NCBI GenBank assembly: GCA_003427395.1
Contig: BFEA01000674.1
Coordinates: 146,884 to 179,517, forward strand
Direction of reading: 5' to 3'
Source of the DNA: Chara braunii
Lineage: Eukaryota > Streptophyta > Charophyceae > Charales > Characeae
DNA length: 32,634 bases
The notes beneath the pieces are model-generated. The model made no database searches. It saw only the letters and a program-made list of their open reading frames with translations, and was not told the origin of the DNA. The translations under genes were made by a program, and so were the position numbers. This document shows positions 27,190-32,634 of the stretch, piece after piece (position 1 is the first letter of the stretch; each line of letters opens with the position of its first letter).

Positions 27190-28863
27190 GCTAGTTTAAG
27201 ACCTAGGCCCGGATGTCCACCAAGTTAGCTAGGTGGGCCACTGAGATCGATGAGTTTGATTTGGAGCTCATCCCAGCCAAAGGTAAGTATAATGTCGTTG
27301 CTGATGCGCTTAGTCGATGCACAGATGGCTTTGGAGCTACAGTCACTTACCTAGATGCAGGCACAAAACTACAGCAGAAGATTCAGGGTGGACAAAGTAT
27401 ATAGTGAAATCATTTGTAAGGTACAGACTTCACCTCATGAGGAACCTAACTATAGGATGACCGATGGACCATTGTTTGATAAGAATGACAAGGAAGACAT
27501 ATTGTGTCCCCCAAACAATGGAGAAGTTCACAGCCTCATACTACGGGAATGTCATGATTCAAAAGGCCATTTCGGATGGAGGAAGACTTATGCCAACCTC
27601 CTTAGGTCTTAGACGTGGGCTGGGATGAAAAAAGACTATCTTGTACATCCAAGGCTGCAAAGTTTGTCAGTGGAACAAGAGTTCCACCCAGCCTTCCCTA
27701 GGATTACTAAGCCCCCTTCCAATACCATCGGGTCCCGGTGAGCCTGTTTCTATAGACTTGATGGACACAAAGGTCAGAAGCCAAAGTGGTAAGACTCAAG
27801 TAATGGTCATAGTTGATAGATCTTGCAAGTTCGCTGTTTTTGTACCCTTGCCCGCTGAGGCAAAGACATATCTAGTAATTTGTAAGTTCTTTGATCATTG
27901 GGTCGCATAGTACAGACACCCATTGACAATAGTCAGTGATAGAGACACTAGGTTCACCGGTGAGCACTGGCAACAACTAATGAAAGTCTACAGGTCTCAG
28001 CTAACTATATCGTCCGGCAGGCACCCCGAGACTACTGGACAGATGGAGCAGATGAACAAACTACTGCAGCAAGTGCTTCGCATGTACATTAGACCAGATC
28101 AGGTAGACTGGGACAAACTTCTACCTTAGGTAGCGAGTGTCTACAATAACTCTGTGCACAAGTGCTTCGCATGTACATTAGACCAGATCAGGTAGACTGG
28201 GACAAACTTCTACCTTAGGTAGCGAGTGTCTACAATAACTCTGTGCACCTAGCAACTAACCAGACACCAAATGAGTTGCAGAAGGGGTGGCGTCCACGAC
28301 GACCAATAGACTGTCTGAATCCCGATCAGATTCAGAGTCTACCACACTAGAGAATTTGTTGTTCACTATGAGAAAGAGCTACAGAATGTCGTTGAGAACG
28401 TCCGGAAAGCCCACCACCAGACGGCAGAACAGGCTAACAAGCATCATAGACCGTCAAAGTCCGCGCTTGTCTGGGCAAAGTAAAAAAGATTCATTCCGAA
28501 AAAGAACATTTCTCTGAAGTTGTTACCTGCCTACAGAGGGCCATGGGAGATTCTTGATGTCATTGGAGACGCAGACAGTCCCTCCTACACTGTGGACATT
28601 CCACTGCCCTGTATCTCTAATGACCGATTCCCTTCACGCAGATCCATGATTCCTCCTGATATGGATGGGAAGTATGACATTGATTGCATTTTGGACGGAC
28701 AGGGAGAAGGGGTAAGCACAAGCGGCAGTATGAAGTTATACTCGCCTACCAAGAGCCAAAAGATGACCGTTGTTGCACGAAGGATGAGTTAGTGGAAACT
28801 GCACCTCATATAGTTTCTTACTATGAGTGTGCTAGGCGAGGTATCAACATGATAAACGGGTAA
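27190..28863 (+). pseudogene. pol: RNase H end, integrase and chromodomain remnant of element B
   Basis: The RNase H end is FKT-stop-ARMSTKLARWATEID, then YNVVADALSR. The integrase zinc region has ECHDSKGHFGWRKTY and GCKVCQWN in different frames, so His, His, Cys, Cys survive. The core keeps Asp in VSIDLMD, Asp in IVSDRDTRF and Glu in TTGQMEQMN. Stops lie at 27610, 27908 and 28127. An 89-bp tandem duplication (28071-28248) adds a frameshift. The GPY/F module is LLPAYRGPWEILDVIGD (about 28518-28565). A chromodomain-like end follows: MDGKYDIDCILD, then in another frame YEVILAYQEPKDDR and TAPHIVSYYECARRG, ending at TAA 28861. The expected aromatic Trp in that domain is Cys. Confidence 0.85.
28071..28248 (+). 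repeat. Perfect 89-bp tandem duplication in integrase
   Basis: 28071-28159 and 28160-28248 appear identical base for base. Both contain the same TAG stop (CTTCTACCTTAGGTAGCG), so the duplication followed inactivation. An 89-bp unit shifts the frame. Identity this high in an otherwise decayed element suggests a very recent event or an assembly error. Confidence 0.93.
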
Positions 28864-28892
28864 AGATTAGATTTTTCATGGACCTCAAAATT

Positions 28893-28905
28893 AGGCTGGC
28901 GGGAG
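28893..28905 (+). other. Possible polypurine tract of element B
   Basis: AGGCTGGCGGGAG is purine-rich and directly precedes the TGAAAGG start of the right repeat, where plus-strand priming would be expected. Three pyrimidines interrupt it, so the call is weak. Confidence 0.35.
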
Positions 28906-29215
28906 TGAAAGGATTTCATGCTGTCAGACCCAAAGTCCCAGTCCCAGAGTCTCAACTGGTCTTGGTCTCAGGCTGTCCCAGTAGGTCGAGTCCTAGGGTC
29001 CATATGCCAGAGCGTTATAGGCTGGTAGGAGTCGGGAACCGAAATGTTGCAGGGCAGTAAAAGTCCGCCGGAACTGCCAGAGGAAGTAAGTCCCAAAGTC
29101 CAATTTTGCAGCAGCGTCCCAAGAAAGTCCGGAGACTTCCCGAACACCCATGTTTTTGGCAAAAGAGGCCGAGGGCGACCTGTGCTGGTCCAAAGCAGTC
29201 GCATACAGTCAACTC
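28906..29215 (+). repeat. Partial 3' LTR of element B
   Basis: It starts TGAAAGGATTTCATGCTGTCAG about 40 bases after the pol stop and follows 5772-6045 closely through AGGTCGAGTC, GTAGGAGTCGGG and GGCGACC to an ACAGTCA end. After that the two sides differ completely. Either this LTR is truncated here, or the repeat is a shorter unit of about 280-310 bp with its own TG...CA ends. Confidence 0.65.
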
Positions 29216-29446
29216 AGTGTAGTCCTTCGTACGTCGTACGGGCGCATGGGGGTCTCTGTACGGGTCGTCCAGACGGCCGTACGGCCGCCCCCGTAAGAAG
29301 GTGCCAGGTGCTGGTGGGGGGGTACACTGGGGGGGGTTGCCGCCTTGTGGGGGTGGCGGGGGTGGCGAGGGTGGCAGGGACCCCTTGTATTTTGTTAAAA
29401 AGAATTTGAATCTTTTTTTGGGTTTAAAAATGAAAAAAAAAAGAAG
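29216..29446. other. GC-rich non-coding stretch
   Basis: No gene is seen. The stretch has repeated GTACG words, the 14-base palindrome CGGCCGTACGGCCG (29274-29287) and several G-runs. Confidence 0.5.
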
Positions 29447-29563
29447 ATTGATTGATTGATTGATTGATTGATTGACCGATTGATTGACTGATTGATTGAT
29501 GATTGATTCTTTGATTGATTGCTTGATTGCTTGATTGCTTGATTGATTGACTGATTGATTAGA

Positions 29564-29615
<52 letters not shown>
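29447..29615. repeat. (TTGA)n tetranucleotide repeat
   Basis: About 170 bases of GATT/TTGA repeat with some GCTT and CTGA variants; the right half is the purest. Repeated Asn-Gln-Ser frames on the - strand are artefacts. Confidence 0.95.
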
Positions 29616-29616
<1 letters not shown>

Positions 29617-29711
29617 GGAAAAAAAAAGCTTTGATGCGTGCAGCCGTGTGTATGCCCGCCCGCTCTCTAGGTCTCTGTCTCTCTCTCGGCATGCGCACGC
29701 GCACACGCGCA

Positions 29712-29714
<3 letters not shown>

Positions 29715-29757
<43 letters not shown>
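29715..29757. repeat. (TG)n microsatellite
   Basis: About 43 bases of GT dinucleotide following an alternating GCACACGCGCACAC stretch, which is potentially Z-DNA forming. Confidence 0.97.
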
Positions 29758-29758
<1 letters not shown>

Positions 29759-29934
29759 TGATGTGTGTGAACACATATTGCGGACGCTTCAACACGTAAC
29801 AGCTACGCACTCCAATCCATCGTCACTGGTCAGGGTAAAGCTCCCAAGATGTATCCTCTAGCCATACTCGTACCCTTTGTGCATAACATGTCATTCCATG
29901 ACATTACCCACATTTCCTAGTTCAACCACAACGT

Positions 29935-30009
29935 AGAAAAAGAAGAAAAAGAGGAAAAAGAAGAAGAAGAAGAAGACGAAAACGAAGAAAGAAGGAAGAA
30001 GAGGGAAGA

Positions 30010-30086
<77 letters not shown>

Positions 30087-30113
30087 AAGAGAAAGAGAGA
30101 AGGAGAGAGGAAA
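29935..30113. repeat. Purine tract with (GA)n core
   Basis: A GAAGAA-type block leads into a GA run (30013-30082) and then GAAA/GAGA variants. The whole 180-base tract is nearly pure purine. Confidence 0.95.
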
Positions 30114-30300
30114 TACATACACGGAGCTTGTGCATAAGCATAATGAAGCGAGACAGGAAAAAAGATTCTCAGAACTGAAAATCATCCATTTTCCATCAAT
30201 CAGCACAGACATCCTCTCTCGATTGTTCAGACCACACCTTTCACTGGTCCTTACTAGCATAGATTATGCCGCTAATGTTAAACTCCTCATGGGAAACATC
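30114..30300. other. No feature seen
   Basis: Short sequence between two simple repeats with no supported coding region, repeat or RNA. Confidence 0.4.
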
Positions 30301-30388
30301 CGAATGACCGAGCGAACGAACGACCAAACGGACGGACGTACGAACATACGAACGAACGGACGAATGAACGGCCGATCAAATGAACGTA
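30301..30388. repeat. Degenerate ACGA/ACGG tetranucleotide repeat
   Basis: A CGAA/CGAC/GGAC pattern with four-base period persists for about 90 bases with many substitutions. It looks like an old tetranucleotide satellite. The open Arg/Thr/Asn/Gly frame across it is an artefact. Confidence 0.75.
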
Positions 30389-31439
30389 CAATAACATTCG
30401 AAAAAATCAATAATACTAGAAAAAAACAAGGAAAATCACGAAAACCAGGGAGGAGGATCAGAGACCAAATTAGGGCATGGTTCTGAAAAACACGGTGCCT
30501 TTATTCGAATAACCCCTGACGATCATCTAAACACGAACTTGTGCCTCGATAAGGACATGACCCGATCTGAGCAAAGGATACCCAAAAAACATACTTCCCC
30601 CAAATATACCCTGCCATGTATGCTCTCGAATCAGTTATTTCGACTCACCCTCCGCCAAATCAAAGAATAGTGCAAAACAAGAAAAATGGCCAAGACATAC
30701 ACATACAGAGTGCCCCACTCATCAACCCTCGCTCATCTGTACAACAACCTTCGATATGAATATACAATTCATATGTTCACCCGCCTCGACCCGCTGATGA
30801 TCCCCAGACACCCTACAACCCATCCTTCCTCAGAGAACCCAATCATACCCTCTTGAATGGTTCCTCCCTCGAAACCAAACCTCCTGCATAATGTCTGAAT
30901 CAACCCTGCCCAATTCTTCTACAGTAGACTCAAGCGAAATTCATCATCACCCTCCCTATTCTCACAACAGCTGTACACCCCTTCACTGGTGCCTATCTTC
31001 TGGGCCAACAACAGTTCACAGAGACTTCCAGTCAAGACTTGTCGTCAGGCTCCTTACGCAGTCCCGCTCGTCCATATGTTCTACCCAACCAACACACATC
31101 CAGTCAACCAACATACCACCCTAGAAAGAGACGAGAGGGATTACCCAATCCATTTGCATGCAACCAATCTCACCCACTCTCAAAGGATATATACCACACA
31201 ACATCACAAAACATGTAAGAACCACAATCAGGGGAAGTAAGTGTTACAATTCATTAAACATGAATGTAGAAACAAATCGAACGCTGGTTTCATACATTCT
31301 TGGTTCTCATCTGCACATATCAATCAATCACCATTATACCACATAAAGGGTAGGTGAACTGAGGTAAGCAACGCATTCGGCTGAGGTAGTGGCAAGCTCC
31401 CTAAAACGTTTTTCGCTAGCCTTGCCACAGGCTATATCA
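30389..31439. other. No gene seen
   Basis: A 1-kb stretch rich in A and C on the + strand. Open frames are short (77-83 codons), lack recognisable domains, and show nothing that separates them from chance. Confidence 0.4.
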
Positions 31440-32099
31440 TCAGAGGAATCCTTTGCAGGACAACACAAAATGCATTGCCAGGGTACATGCGTGAGAACCA
31501 TCAACAGCGTTAGTCATCCAGTCAAAGTCAATAGGGATAACAAGTAACAAGAACTGGGAATATACTGAGAGGAGGATTGGAAGCAAGAGGGAAAAAGATG
31601 AAGAGAAAGGAAGAAAAAGGACAGACAGAAGGAAAAGAAGAGAGAAGGGAGAATTCCAGGACTTCATAGACGCAGGATCGTTAAGAGACCAGGTTCCCAA
31701 AGGAAGTAAGATGACTTTCACCTCTGGTCGTGCTTTTCCCAAATCGCGGGTTCCTTCAAGTCCTTCCTCAGTGAGATGTAAGTCAACCATCTCCTCGAAA
31801 CTGAAACCAGAGGCCATGACTGCCTACAGAAACCTCCTAGTACCGATCAAAAGCCCAATAACAGGTGTGTATTGGACTGTTATACCAAGAGGAATGAGCG
31901 AGCAAGATACCGAAACCGTTGCGGAAATTGAGACAGTGATCCCAGGCAGGTCCTGAAACGGTCGTGCTGCAATCTCAGCGGTAATTGTCGCGCCAGCAGA
32001 TAAAGGCGAAACTGCTACGGCAGACATAGCACAATCGACCAGCAATTCGCTACTCTCGAAGACAGGTAAGCCCCCGCAAGCAGATCGTCGTTTCGACAA
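31440..32099 (-). other. Weak open region, possible decayed exon of unknown kind
   Basis: On the - strand one frame is open from 32099 to 31440 except for a single stop at 31826-31824. It contains SSELLVDCAMSAVAV and FSFEEMVDLHLTEEG. The opposite strand is also partly open (31711-31956) with MTAYRNLLVPIKSPITGVYW and ends near a good donor-like word, ACAGGTAAGC (32061-32070, +). I cannot decide the strand and recognise no family. It may be a transposon remnant or chance. Confidence 0.2.
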
Positions 32100-32580
32100 T
32101 ACCGTTCGCGTAGGCGTACCTGCTTCGGCAGTACTGGGAGGATTAGCAACCTGCTAATCCGTAATTTAAATAGTCCCAGGACCGACTTTGATATGAGACT
32201 GTCTCGCTAATTTTCCATTATTCCCTAGTTTCCTCACCTTCAGACCGCCCCACTCCTATTCTAGTGCTAGGCGAGATACAGACCCCTCCTTCGTCGGAAA
32301 CCAACACCAGAACGGACCAAACATAATTCCATCCTCTCCGTCCCTGCAGACCTCTTTGAGTTGTTTTTCCTATACGACTAGGCCCTAGTTTTAGCAGATA
32401 GTGAAGTTCCCCCATAAGTCCCCCTAACAACTTCCCACTACTCAAGCCCGTATAATTCACCAGTCCCTCAATTCATTCTCCCACAGCATTCCCCCTAATT
32501 ACCTTTCGATTGGTAACCATTCTACTGGAAGCATAGCTATCTGCTCAAGTTCCATCAATCCTGGTTATTCAACTAATGAG

Positions 32581-32582
<2 letters not shown>
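32100..32582. other. No gene seen
   Basis: Only short frames are present. No repeat or RNA structure is obvious. Confidence 0.4.

Positions 32583-32634
<52 letters not shown>
32583..32634. repeat. (TG)n microsatellite at the window end
   Basis: TG dinucleotide runs to the last base of the window, so its full length is unknown. Confidence 0.97.

Larger units (their letters stand above)
5772..29215 (+). mobile_element. Element B: decayed Ty3/gypsy chromovirus with nested insertions
   Basis: Read on the + strand, the order is LTR-like repeat, initiator-Met primer binding site, leader, gag, protease, RT, RNase H, integrase, chromodomain remnant and partial LTR. Gag through integrase is the canonical Ty3/gypsy order. 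The coding sequence is split by a 3.0-kb insertion in RT (10690-13689) and a block of about 12.5 kb in RNase H (about 14650-27190). Removing both leaves about 8 kb, a normal size. It is also possible that the right part comes from a different copy of the same family, because the RNase H junction is not clean. Confidence 0.75.

Overview
The window is eukaryotic and dominated by repeats. It looks like a plant-lineage genome, and a streptophyte green alga such as Chara is my best guess, held with moderate confidence. The grounds are Ty3/gypsy elements with plant-type initiator-Met primer binding, a chromodomain-type integrase tail, very long GA and TG microsatellites, and single N gaps. I see no confident host gene, rRNA, functional tRNA or CRISPR array.

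Layout. (1) 1-2275: leader and gag of a truncated Ty3/gypsy element (element A, + strand). (2) 2276-5771: non-coding sequence with palindromes, GA, TTC and G/C runs, an inverted-repeat element (4681-5178) and tandem duplications. (3) 5772-29215: a decayed Ty3/gypsy chromovirus (element B, + strand). It has a left LTR, an initiator-Met primer binding site at 6672, a structured leader, gag, protease, RT, RNase H, an integrase with GPY/F module and chromodomain remnant, and a partial right LTR. Two blocks are nested inside B. A 3.0-kb poly(A)-tailed insertion (10690-13689) lies in the RT gene between perfect 15-bp target duplications. A block of about 12.5 kb splits RNase H; it contains a tRNA-headed SINE-like element and, inside that, element C.

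(4) 15423-26982: element C, a second Ty3/gypsy element on the - strand with two diverged LTRs. Its order is gag, protease, RT, RNase H, PHD-type zinc finger, integrase, then about 2 kb of extra open frames before the 3' LTR. Two features make C the most interesting object here. One is a complete Cys4-His-Cys3 PHD-finger pattern between RNase H and integrase, in frame with integrase. The other is a pair of consecutive ATGA stop/start overlaps linking integrase to the first extra ORF and that ORF to the second, which suggests coupled reinitiation of translation.

(5) 29216-32634: flanking sequence with TTGA, TG, GA and degenerate ACGA-type repeats, and one weak open region of unknown nature (31440-32099).

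All three retroelements are inactivated. Many stops sit where CAG, CAA or CGA is expected, consistent with C-to-T decay. RT catalytic motifs are broken in both B and C.
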